NCBI GenBank assembly: GCA_023897205.1
Contig: JAHWDD010000003.1
Span: forward strand, 2,049,665 to 2,113,664
Source: Exophiala sp. HKRS030
Lineage: Eukaryota; Ascomycota; Eurotiomycetes; Chaetothyriales; Herpotrichiellaceae
DNA: 64,000 nucleotides
Direction: 5' to 3'
Positions 22,032-32,333 of the stretch are shown here, piece by piece; positions within the stretch are counted from its first letter, which is position 1; every line of letters starts with the position of its first letter. The notes under the pieces were generated by a model that worked only from the letters and a program-made list of their open reading frames with translations, was not told the DNA's origin and did no database searches. The translations under genes and the position numbers were made by a program.

Positions 22032-23522
22032 ATGAGCAAGTACAACGACATCACCAAGCCACCTCCGCCTTTGCCAAGTGTCAACCTGAAAGAACTGAAA
22101 CCCGGGGTCTCGCTCCTTTTGCCTCTGACTCGAAGGGGCTATGGACCTGGTCTCATTGTCCTCACAACGGACACAAGTGACCCACTGGCCATCAAAGACG
22201 GGGTCCCCTCACATTTGGTCAAGTGGGCCGAGGAAGGGTATGCTGTCGTGGGGATAGAGGAGAGGGCATTTGCGGCATCGGGTGATGTCTCGACGCTACT
22301 GCTCACGCTCGCGGTTGATGCTCTGGCAAAGTGTGACAAATGTGAACCCAAGGGTATAATCGGACTCGTTGGTACGTTTTCGTTCACCATACCGCTTATG
22401 GTTGTGCTGTTTGACTTGGCTAACATCTATCCTGTTCCTTTTAGCTTACGTCCCAAGCCTATGGAACAAGATTGCACCGGCCCTGGAAAACGTTCCAGAG
22501 GTCGTTGCCGCCATCACATACGCAAATGCCTCAGATGTAACCGGTCTGGCTAGTTGCAAAGTACCCCTGCTGAGACAAATCGTCGGCACCGACAGCCCTA
22601 GAACAGACTCAAAACAAGTGACCACCAACGACAACGGCCCGCGACCATACTACTACCCTGACATCAAGTCTTGCGAATTCGCAACCCCCTTCACACCTTC
22701 GTTCCATTACAACACCGAAGCACTCTCCCACACCCGAAACCTCACCTTCCTCAAGCCACTCATGGGAGGGCCATATTTCGACCTAGAGACCATCTGGGAC
22801 GAGCACACCTATTATGAATTCACGGATCGCTCGGTAGAACACACCATGAGCACCATGGTTCAAGAACCTTATGTGAATCATGTACCTACGGTAAGTGGTA
22901 TCCCTATAAATATCTGTCGGATCGTGTATCCTTGGTTTCTCTGACTTTTTCCCCCCACTTGTTCTAGATGACAGGAGGAATAGGACGTGAAGCTCTAACC
23001 TCATTCTACCGAAACAATTTCATCTTTGAAAACTCCCTCGACACCGACCAAGAACTTTTGAGTCGGACGATTGGGATTGATAGGATAGTCGATGAATTTT
23101 TGTTCAAATTCACCCACGACAAAGAATTAGATTGGTTGTAAGTTATATTTCTTCTTGATGATTGGTGCAGTGACCGAGATTGTACCCAAGATACTGACGG
23201 CAAGACAACGTATAGCCTACCCGGTGTCCCTCCCACGTTCAAAAGAGCAGAGGTACCATTTCATGCCGTCGTGAATATAAGAGGTGACAGATTGTACCAT
23301 GAACACATCAATTGGGACCAAGGTACTGCGTTGAGACAGTTGGGTCTAATGCCAGAGTACTTGCCGTACCCATACCCACTCGCAGATGGAAGGACGCCAA
23401 CACCTGGAAAACAATTCGAGTACAAAGTCCCCGTCGAAGGACTCAAGGTTGCTTCGAAGATGAGAGAAAGAAACTCGGTCCCATCAAATGAAATGATGGA
23501 GTACCAAGTCAAGGAGGTCTAA
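22032..23522 (+). CDS. Dienelactone-hydrolase-like protein with SnoaL-like C-terminus
   Basis: A 420-aa two-part protein with exons 22032-22371, 22445-22890, 22968-23137 and 23216-23522. Residues 1-215 resemble the alpha/beta hydrolase fold of carboxymethylenebutenolidase (dienelactone hydrolase): LPLTRRGYGPGLIVLTTD, HLVKWAEEGYAVVGIEERAF and GIIGLV. The usual nucleophile elbow GxCxGG after this strand is replaced by GLVAYVPSLW, so the catalytic Cys appears to be absent. The C-terminal part (about 260-400) has an NTF2/SnoaL-like look with EFLFKFTHDKELDWFLPG and HEHINWDQ. The family label rests on recall of similar fungal proteins, so I hold it loosely. It may bind rather than hydrolyse a lactone. 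It shares a promoter with the SDR. Confidence 0.65.
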
Positions 23523-23838
23523 AGGGATCGAGAACTCAAGTTGTAGGACTATACGAAAGAGATATGCATAAGACTAGAAAAGGCTCGCTTTCACATTTGG
23601 AATATAATATCTTAGTTGGTCAACTTTTGCTATCAGAAATACATTCCAGACTCTCGTCCCAAGATTCTTTCGCCGCGCTTCGCTACCTCATTTGCAGATT
23701 TAACCCCTATTCAAAAACTCCCGCAGCCAGATAAACCCCTTGAAAGACAATCCGCCGTCCAAATCATGCCATTACTTGAACCAGTGACCAAAAGGTCTGT
23801 AATTCATTCAGTCCAATGCTACTCAGATTACCTTCTTC
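23523..23838. other. Convergent intergenic region
   Basis: These 316 bp lie between the 3' ends of the hydrolase-like gene (+) and the Zn2Cys6 factor (-). No feature was recognised. Confidence 0.5.
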
Positions 23839-26359
23839 TCAAAAGCCGGAAGAAGATCCATCCAACAAAAGACAATTAGCAAGCTCACCCGACGGCCAAT
23901 CGTAGTCCGAGAATTCGAAATTAGTATTGAAGGCACTATCGCCTGGACTCGCTCCGAACATGGGGTTCCAGATGTCAGAAAACGCAGCGGCCATTGTGAT
24001 GGGCTGGACCTCCATGCTATTATGAGCCGCCTGCCTCAAGCCCTGCTGCTGCCCGTTTGGCTCCAAGTGTTCTGGCACCAGTTGCCTCTGTCCTCCTAGG
24101 GGGCAAGAAGAAGTTATCGGCTGCATGGCCCCCATGTCCGGTTGAACGAGATGAGCAGGACATTCATCATTCGAGAGAAAGCCGACCCGGAGAAGTGGTT
24201 CTTTGATCGTGGCCAGGCGTTTGTAAAGTTTGCGCGAAGAGATGGACAACCCGACATATGACTGAGAGAGGTCCAGGGCCTTCCAGAAGTTTTTGTTGAC
24301 CTTGGTCAAAAAGTCGTCGGGGAGGTTGGGGGAAATTGCCGCACGGTTCTGTGCCGTGTGGACGAGAAGTAGGAAAAGCAAGGCACACGCGCCGGCCAAG
24401 AAATGCTGGAGGAAAGGGTGTTGGGTTCGGTAGATATTCGTGGTCCGGTCCAGGACAGAAAGGATATTGATCGAGTCCGTGATGATGTCCAGCGCGGGCG
24501 TTATGTGTCTCTTGCTCGCATCGGTGGCGGAGTCGGACAGGAAGAAGGGTCGTAGAAGAATGCCTCGAACTGAATTGGCTCGGAGGTATAATATGATGGT
24601 CCAGGAAGGTGGTCTAGTCGAAGGCATGGTCTCCCACATTGATGGATCGGCAAAGCTGTGATTCTCGAAGGACCTCTTTCTCCATTGTTCGATCAAAAAG
24701 TTGGTGACTTCGAAGGAATCGTCGTCCGTGTAGACTTCTCCTTTCGCCGCTCTGGAAATTGGCTCGTTGAATTTGTTGCTCATCAACGTAAAGGCCATCA
24801 TCGACTTTACGTATGGAACTTGGACCTGGGTTCGAAGAGGTCAGCAGTAGTCCACACACAAACACCACAAGGTATCCTGAACTAACCGCAGAGACTATGG
24901 CAGCGTCAAAATCTGATTCTTGAAAGTTGTTGGGAAGTCCAGCTGCAGCACTCCATTGACGATCCAGCACCAGGATGCTGCAGGATAGGTTCACGACCGC
25001 GGTCCGTTGCTCATCATTCTCGAGACAATGCTGTGACATTTCTTGGTTATGCAGTCCTAACTCCATCGCCATGCGGCCTGCAAGTCCACACATGCGCCAG
25101 GCGAGACGGATCGCAGCCTTGAAGAAGTGATGAACGCCCTGTATGTACACATGATAATTAATATCATCGCGTAAGACCAATGATGGAGAGCGGTTGCAAT
25201 ACTCACCACAAGAAGGACAATGGCAACATGCTTTGTGTCTGCCGCCGGACTCGCCAGTTTCGATTTGATGATTTCGGAGCAGTTGTCGTAAATCGTCTTG
25301 CCCGCGTCTAAAGACGTTCCGGATTCGGCGCTGAGGGCAATCGTGATCGCCAGGTTCACCATAAGTAGGTCATCTTCGTCGATGGGAATGTTGGGGCTCG
25401 CCAGAATGCTTGTCTCGGAATTGGATCGCTTGTAGTATGTCTCGGTTTGCTTGATAAGGTGTTCTATGTCACAAATCGGATGCAACTCTCCAATGACATT
25501 GTGGTAGACGCGTAAAAGTCTCACAGCTTCAGATATGGGTATCATGTTCCTGAAACGCAGCAATGCTGCTTGGTAGGTTTGTTCCGAAGGCCGTTGGATG
25601 TACATGGGACTTTCACTCGCTTGACTACACTGCTGGTCTTGCTCGTCGTCAAATTGCTCATCGTCGATGCTAGGAGCGATTGTCTGACCGGGCTTGACGC
25701 CGCTCATCGCTTCATACTGCATTTTCCTTTGCGCCGCGTTCAGACTGTACTCTGGGCTTGTCGGTCCACAGAAGACGTTCATGGCGCGTCGTGAAGGCCG
25801 ACTATTGCTCCCAGAGTCCGTTGTTGGGGATAGTGTGCTGTTGTTAGAGAATCCAATCATGGCTGGCGGCTCAGATGAAGGCAAGCCTCTCTGGACTCCC
25901 ACATCTCGAGGTCTCCGTGTAGTATCGGAAGAGAACATCTCGCCCGACATTTTCATGTGGGCAACGAGCGCATTCAACTGTCCCTGCATGCTTGCTACAA
26001 GTTCTCCTAGAGAGTCCAGTCGCCTTGATAACAAAATGATAAAATTAGTTGCAGGTTCGGTTGTGGCTTGACAGAGGCGAGACTCACTCTGAACCATTTT
26101 CACGCGGATCACTACCCGCCTGCTGCGGATTACTGCCAGAGATCTGAGGCTGTTCATTTCGATGTTCGTCGAGATTGAGGGTGTAGTGACATTCAAAGGA
26201 ACGACCGAGACAATACTCGCATGGTCTTCGTCCATTGCAGCGACCTTTTCTCTTGCGGCAAGTATCGCAAGCACGAGGCGTGTAAGGAGCGCGCTTCTTA
26301 CTAGGCTCGGTGGTAGTCACTTGCGGCAAGGTTCTCTTCTCTGGAGCCATTTCTGTCAT
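23839..26359 (-). CDS. Zn2Cys6 transcription factor (first)
   Basis: Fungal-specific regulator of 775 aa. Exons are 26088-26359, 25207-26023, 24887-25138 and 23839-24825, in frame when summed. The DNA-binding cluster C-x2-C-x6-C-x5-C-x2-C-x6-C starts at about residue 31 (ACDTCRKRKGRCNGRRPCEYC). A coiled-coil-like stretch (RLDSLGELVASMQGQLNALV) follows and would allow dimerisation. The middle region (IPISEAVRLLRVYHN onward) is the fungal_trans regulatory domain. The start could be 26359 (MTEMAPEK) or 26350; an ATG at 26410 would add a tail lacking features. It is one of two such factors in the region and a candidate regulator of the CGGAA-N-TTCCG sites, which is inference. A widely spaced CGGAA/TTCCG pair lies upstream at 26420 and 26457. 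Confidence 0.9.
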
Positions 26360-26506
26360 AATATTCAGACTGGAGTGGCCTGAGATGTAGTGTGGGAACC
26401 TCAGACACATGGATCAAAACGGAAAATTGAAAGAATATATTGCGAGGGTCCCTCCCTTCCGAGTTATACCCATGCAGATACAAGGGCGGACAGAGGGGGG
26501 AGCAAA

Positions 26507-26631
26507 GATAAAGGGCAAACAGCTTGAGCTGTTTAGCGATAAGAAGGACGGCAGAGTTGAACTCGGCAGGCGAGAGATAAAGCGTGGGTACAGGGGGGCT
26601 CGGATGCGGGGTGGCTAGCTTGCCCTTTATC
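26507..26631. repeat. Inverted repeat, 12-bp arms
   Basis: GATAAAGGGCAA at 26507-26518 is repeated inverted as TTGCCCTTTATC at 26620-26631. A smaller perfect hairpin, AAACAGCT-TG-AGCTGTTT, lies inside it at 26517-26534. Confidence 0.6.
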
Positions 26632-26807
26632 GCCTGGCGTCTCCTATCACGAGGCCGACGATGGGGGAGAAAGCATCCAGAGGACCTCTATTGGGTACTT
26701 GGAACGCCTAGAGAAGGGCCTAAGGAAGCCTAGGGCTGGGAGCTGGGGCTGGTCGGTTTACCTGGGCAAGATAAACCACAATTATTAAATGAGGCTTATC
26801 AAGAGAA

Positions 26808-26825
26808 GGTTAGGGCCACCTAACC
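26808..26825. repeat. GGTTAGG-GCCA-CCTAACC hairpin
   Basis: Perfect 7-bp arms with a 4-bp loop. The right arm runs on into CCTAA, so the arms look like telomeric TTAGGG/CCCTAA units facing each other, but only one to two units are present. Confidence 0.5.
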
Positions 26826-27260
26826 CTAAGATGGTGCTCCCTCTCCACACCACGATAGGGCCTAATAAGGTGCCCGCGCACCTACAGTGTCCTTCGGGGA
26901 GAGAGGTCTGTGTGGTCGCCCGTGACCCGAAACCACGTAAGCGCACCGACGGAGACTTTGTGGCGGCTTCCTAGCAGGCAATCCCCCTCCACTGATACCG
27001 TGCTTTTGTTTAATGACAAATATCGAAGTTAGAGTGCTACGATTCACCACCCTTCGGTACTTTCGAGGCTTCCGTAGCCCTTTCCAGGTCAAGCGAGGGG
27101 GGGGGGTAATTATTTCCCTACTGACTCCGTGCAATTGTGACTCGCGGGCCGACGTACAGTTGTCGGGTACTGCGTCCATTTCACTCGTGACCTTTGATGA
27201 AAGAACGAGGTCTAATAACGACCAAATCCAGTGACATCTATCTAGTCTTTATCTATCAAT

Positions 27261-28839
27261 TCAAGCCCCTTTCTCCCGGCGCGCTCGGAATACATCTGCA
27301 ATATGGCCCTTCATATCATACCTATGAGGGTTGCTTAGCCCATACTTTTCAACCACAGAGACAATCATGGTGCTTACCTGTTCATTTCCTCGATGGTGAG
27401 TTTACTGGATTCGTCCGATACTTTGTACACGGCTGTGTTCGTATTGTCCGAAAATCCTGACGCGAGGCCGGTATTAGCTTCCATCCGCATTAGAAATTCA
27501 GCTGAGTACCAACATACCAATACGTTCGTTAATGTTCTCACGTGCTTTTGCTGATGCAGCTTGCACCTTGGTTGCTCTGGGTTTGCGAACCTGTTCAAAG
27601 ACCGCTAGTGACTCTTGGATATCGCCGTCAAAGTGCTCCTTGCTGAAGACAAGACCCAGTGCGGCAGAATCTTCAATGGCTTGACAGGCACCCTGACTCT
27701 GGTCCGGCATCATCTATATCTGCGTCAGTCTCCAGGGCTGCTCACCTTTTTGCGGCTTCTCATGGCTCTCTAAGTACCTACCGGATGTGCTGCATCACCC
27801 ATAAGAGCGACCACTCCCTTTGTCCACAAGGGGTAGGGTTCATGAAGCCACAGTCTCCATGGCCGAATCTCATATCCAATCTCAAGATGCTTGAAGACCT
27901 GTCGATCCAGGTCCGGATATGGAGCAAGCAGCTCATCAAGCGTAGCTTCCTGATCCCAAGTCATAGCTCGGAGGTCACCTGCCTCTCGTGGGAAAAAGCA
28001 ATAGTATGACAACAACTTGCCGCCATTGCACGGCGAGAGAACAATCTTAAAATGGGTATCATAACCGCCCCAGTACTCCAGGGCACTGTTCTGGGAGTAA
28101 TCTACCAGACCGAGCTGGACTGCTTTCTCGGTGTCCACGTTGGTGTGGAGACAGGTACACGTTGCAGGCTTTCGAATAGTCTTGATCCCTAGGACATTCC
28201 GGAGGGCTGATCCGATGCCATCAGCACCGATGACCACGTCGTGTTGTACCTTTTCGCCATTGCTGAAAGTGATCTCTCCAGTCTGGACGTCGACATCTAC
28301 CGCCTACAGTGCATGAAGCTTAGTAAAGCCCTTGTCTCGCGTTGAAAAGATTAAAAGACGTACCTTGTGGTTGACAATCAGCTTAGCTGGTATCCCCGCT
28401 CCGTGTTCACCGACGGCGCTGTCCATCAGCATCTTGTGCATATACTGACGATGAAACATGTTGTAGACCTGTTTTTGTCATTCGTCAACCGAGGAACCCT
28501 CTCTGTCGGGAACAGCCTCAAACCTACATAACCCCAACGCTCCTTGTAATCTGCCAGGTCGTACACGCTGACGGGCTCGCCGGTTGTCCAGTCTCGACTG
28601 ATCAGTTTTCTGAGTACCACGGGGTCACCAAGTTCGATGTTGACTTTCCATTCCTCGAGCCATCGGGTTCCGTTTGCGGCGCAAGAGATAGAAGCACCAA
28701 CTTCACCTGCAAAGTCGGCCCTCTCGTAGATGGTCACCTTATGACCTTGTCGTCGAAGAGACGTAGCGGCCGCCTGACCTCCAATTCCGCCTCCGACAAC
28801 GGCGATGTCGAGTTGCCTCCATCCGGTTTTAGAAGGCAT
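27261..28839 (-). CDS. FAD-dependent aromatic monooxygenase (salicylate-hydroxylase-like)
   Basis: Class A flavoprotein hydroxylase, 424 aa in six exons: 28528-28839, 28364-28468, 27782-28303, 27518-27713, 27378-27456 and 27261-27321. The summed length is in frame. The FAD motif VVGGGIGGQAAATSL begins at about residue 13, followed by VTIYER. The NAD(P)H/FAD DG motif is VIGADGIGSALRN. GDAAHPMMPDQSQGACQAIED is split by an intron after the Pro codon. The last exon is only 61 bp and adds YDMKGHIADVFRARREKGA. Reading through the donor at 27377 instead would stop at once after MNR. Family members hydroxylate salicylate, 3- or 4-hydroxybenzoate or 6-hydroxynicotinate, some with loss of CO2. The native substrate is unknown; catechol- or hydroquinone-forming activity is plausible. 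Confidence 0.9.
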
Positions 28840-29487
28840 TTTGGGGGAACCACTTTCACTTCAATGATTCTGGCTTCACTTGCGATATCGAACCTCGATT
28901 GTGGTGAGATGTCGATTTATCATTGGGGACGAGACATCAGAATCGTTCACTGCCGAGATTATCAAGGCATACATGGCACCATGCCATCGTACAAAGCCAA
29001 TTTTGGACGTACGAGGGTCGGAAGGCAGATTCAGGTGCTTCATGGCTGACTGTTCCGACTCGGAACTGCTCCGGCGACCAGAGTCTGTATCCACTCATAT
29101 GATTTAACCAATCGCAAAGGTTGCCACCACTACGACGGTCATCTGTTTGGCAGTGCCAGATTCACATTTGCGAAAATGCTTGATATTCTCGGGGATATTG
29201 AGGGAACAGGATATGTCTGTACGAAACTCAATCTTGTCTGGTTCAGCCTTATGATTGTTTTGCACACGAAACACGAAAATGGCAATTGATGTTGGTCGGG
29301 ATAGCAAGGAGCATTTGAGAACACTTCAAAATGGTATACAGTCCATACAAGCTACATCATCCATTGAAAAGTACAAAATTTACTTTGATATCTAAATCGG
29401 AAACTCTATAGCTCGACAAAATTCTCCTGCTCTGGGGCTCGCAGAGGCTTGAATCATAGCATCGTGCCTGGAGAAGATGATGCCATC
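28840..29487. other. Intergenic, monooxygenase promoter
   Basis: These 648 bp separate the monooxygenase start (28839) from the 3' end of the ThDP enzyme (29488), both on the minus strand. They contain the GTTCCGA-C-TCGGAAC palindrome at 29052-29066. No gene is seen. Confidence 0.45.
29052..29066. promoter_or_regulatory. GTTCCGA-C-TCGGAAC palindrome
   Basis: A 15-bp palindrome with 7-bp arms, about 213 bp upstream of the salicylate-hydroxylase-like start. The CGG triplets are everted (TTCCG-ACT-CGGAA) relative to the other sites, an arrangement some Zn2Cys6 factors also use. Confidence 0.45.
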
Positions 29488-31593
29488 CTACAGCTTCACC
29501 TCGTTCTTATCCCATGAGCCCTGTAGACGGACCTCTAATATGGCTGAAGTACCACTTCGGACAGTCTCGACAGCTTCAGGAAGCAAGCGTTGCAAATCTG
29601 CAGCACTCTGTACGACACCTGCGAATGCGTTTCCACCGGCTGCAGATTTTGCTATTCCTGAATAGTCAGGAGTCGGAGCGAAAGAGATGTTGAGGTCTTC
29701 ATTTGACACCCTAGACCCGTAGCCATCTGGATGGACAAGCTCGAGTGAGTTTCGTGGTGCGTTCCAACCTGGACTTAAGTGTTAGCTTACACTTCAGAAC
29801 CCATGTGGATGTTGCAGTGGTCGAGTGTATGGGTTATCTATAGAAAGGAGGATCATCTGAGCGCATGGGACGGATAGATCTTACCTTTGTTGCTCAAAAC
29901 AACCGTCAGAGTAGGTATCTGATACCTCCGTGCGATCCAGTAAACAGTGGAAGGCGAACCAAACATGTAGGTGCCATCACCCACGATCTCGCAAACAAAA
30001 CTACCCTTATTAGTTCCACCTGCCAACCAGTCGGAGGCAAGTTTGACACCCAAAGTACCACCTCCAGACCAACCCAAGCCGCCCCCTCCGCCATTGACGA
30101 GGTGGCCTGGCTCATCGATCTGAAGCTGGTCGTAGACAAACATGGCATTTGTGACAGCTTCCACCGTCCAGATAGTGTCCTTGGGACACTTCTTGCGTAG
30201 TTCTGAACAGAGGTAAGAAGTACTGGGCGGTAAAGAGTCGTCTACTGGCGGTGCAGCTAGTTTGTCAGCCTTCTCGAGAGCCTTTCGACGATCTTCTGCC
30301 AGAGTCTCCCAGCGAGACACGTATGGCTCTTCATTCTTCAATGAGGAGTATCGAGGATGAGTTGAGATATACTCGTTCAACTGAGCCAGAGCAGTCTGAG
30401 CGTCGGCACGGTATCTGCGAAATGCTGGGAGATAGTGTACCGGCATGTTTTCCTTGAGGGGGTCTACGTCAATGTGAACAATTTTGGCGTCTGGTCGTGT
30501 GGTGCACTGTGTCGGAATCCAGGGGACGTCACAATTGATGAGGACAATTGCGTCGGCTATACGAATGCTCTCGTCTTTTCCGATTCGGACGCCCAAGGAA
30601 GATCGATGAGTATACGGGAAACAAACATCACTTCCTAGGCAGTCCAAGACGCGAACACCAGGAATGGCTTCAGCAAGGTTGACAAGCTCCGGTACTGTTG
30701 CGTGGTTGCGACCTGTATACCCAACGATGATAAGAGGCTTTTGGGCGTCCGAAAGTAGCCTGACGATTGTCTCGACACCTGTCGGCGGGAGTGCAGCTGG
30801 AGCAACGCTCTCCCAAACACTTTGATCTAGATGATAGGGTTCGACATCTTCCTCCATGACTTCTCGAGCACCGACCAGATAGACAGGTCCGCATGGATCG
30901 CTTGTGGCAAACTGCAATGCTCTGTTCACCATCTGCTTGATGTTCTTACCGGTTTTGAACTCCGCAGTATATCGACAAAATTGTGCTACAATTGCCTTTT
31001 GGTCGGGGGCATCTTGAAGCCAGTGGATATACTCAGTACGAGAACCACGCATTTCTCCCTCCAGAGTAAACGGAGATAGACCGGCAAAAATTAGTACGGG
31101 GCACCGAGCAACCGATGCATTGTGGACGGCACATCCAAGCATCTGTGTGCCCACGTCAACATGGACGAGCACGCATTGAGGCTGCCCTGTAAGACGAGCA
31201 AATCCATCTGCCATGGACATCGCCACCATCTAGTGAAGTCCCTTGATTAGTAGGTCTCTAGACAGGATGATAAGGACCCCAAACTTACTTCATGTGGACA
31301 GGTAATCACCCGAGGAAACTTGGTCTCCTTCACCGAGAGACCTTTCGCCAAGGCCTCCATAATGGCTGGATGGTCAGATCCCAAGTTGACGAATACATGG
31401 CTGATGCCTGCCTGTTTCTAGTGTCAGTCACGAGGCCTGCAGTTGCTCGTGTGCGACATTGGTGGCTTTCACATACCTCCGCGAGGGACTCGAAGAAGGC
31501 GAATGATGCAGATACTTTCTTGCTCTTGTTGTGATCCCTAGTATCCTCTTGTAAGTAGTGGTACTTCGAACATGGTAGGAAGTATACGCACAT
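29488..31593 (-). CDS. ThDP-dependent enzyme, benzoylformate decarboxylase/acetolactate synthase-like
   Basis: Thiamine-diphosphate enzyme with the three usual domains. The PYR domain has the catalytic Glu in CPHEMVAMSMADGFARLTG. A central domain follows (PLIIVGYTGRNHATVPEL onward). The PP domain carries the ThDP/Mg motif beginning VGDGTYMFGSPSTVYW and ending SNKGWNA. Clear exons are 31289-31411, 29885-31229 and 29488-29768, preceded by 31477-31537. The first codon is uncertain. The ATG at 31593 can be read through (39 codons), or an intron of 54 bp (31538-31591, GTGCGT...TAG) can split the ATG itself, giving MDHNKSKKVSAS. Near 570 aa either way. The family includes benzoylformate decarboxylase; acetolactate-synthase-like carboligation is the alternative. 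The divergent partner is an aldehyde dehydrogenase, the enzyme that would take its aldehyde product. Confidence 0.85.
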
Positions 31594-31799
31594 CGTGTCA
31601 AAGTGGTTGGTGATGCACTGATGGTCTCAACCACCTGCCAGCCCAGCTAGATTGTATAGTTGCTCTTTCCTAGCCAATCCAGATTCTCGTCGGCTGAAGG
31701 CTCCCTTCCTGACCATCTCGCTCCGGAAGAGACACCTAACTGAGAGTAGTGAGCATTCTGCTGTTGCCTCGTGCTCGTAAAACGCGAAGAGGGGGAATT

Positions 31800-31834
31800 C
31801 GGAAAGACGAAGTCGGAATACTACGGAAATTCCG
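31800..31834. promoter_or_regulatory. Three CGGAA and one TTCCG, operator candidate
   Basis: CGGAA occurs at 31800-31804, 31814-31818 and 31824-31828, and the last forms an exact CGGAA-A-TTCCG palindrome (31824-31834). The cluster is about 207-241 bp upstream of the ThDP enzyme ATG. Confidence 0.6.
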
Positions 31835-32157
31835 AAATACGACCCACCCATGCCATCCCAGAGAACGACGACTATCTCCAATCTGGCTCTAGGTACCTAC
31901 CATTCCCTCGATGGGGAGTCTTTTGCCAGAACCCATCATTACCTGCTGGTCTCGTCGGCAGTTTGATGGCTGGTCACAAGAACACCAAGTCCACTTTGTC
32001 CGCCGACGACGGTTTCTCGGTACCTGCAGGAATCCAGAGTCAGAGTCGGTTGGTGAACTCCACAACAGCCGGGGTGCAGGCGGAGTTCCAAAGTAGTCAG
32101 AATTGGATCTTATCTTACCAGCCTGGTGGATAACTTTGATATTACCGTTATCTTTGA

Positions 32158-32172
32158 CGGAAGGCTATTCCG
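32158..32172. promoter_or_regulatory. CGGAA-GGCTA-TTCCG operator candidate
   Basis: An exact inverted repeat with a 5-bp gap, 162 bp upstream of the second aldehyde dehydrogenase start at 32334. Confidence 0.6.
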
Positions 32173-32333
32173 TATCTCATGTCAATGTGGCTTTGTCTTC
32201 TAAAGGAGGCGCCAATTTCATAGACCGAATACGCAACGGCATGGGTCCTCAGATATTAGGATGACTTATCAGAAACAGAAAATCCAAGTTGCTATCTCCG
32301 TTGATGACAATCAATTCTGCATTAGAAAAAACC

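Larger units (their letters stand above)
26360..27260. other. 901-bp gene-free region with foldback repeats
   Basis: It lies between the starts of the first Zn2Cys6 factor and the 3' end of the salicylate-hydroxylase-like gene. It is locally G-rich and contains inverted repeats at 26507-26631 and 26808-26825 and a run of ten G at 27097-27106. No credible ORF was found. It may be the remnant of a small mobile element, but no terminal repeats with a target duplication were found. Confidence 0.4.
31594..32333. other. Divergent promoter, ThDP enzyme and ALDH
   Basis: A 740-bp gap between divergent starts, with the richest cluster of CGGAA/TTCCG elements in the window (31800-31834 and 32158-32172). 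Two short open frames in it have no recognisable features and are not called. Confidence 0.5.

Noticed and set aside
26808..26829. Interstitial telomere repeat
   Set aside because: Only one to two TTAGGG/CCCTAA-like units facing each other; it is better explained as a short hairpin.
26862..27179. A 105-aa minus-strand frame with basic residues (possible transposon fragment)
   Set aside because: No integrase, RT or chromodomain motif could be recognised, and the area has low-complexity G runs.
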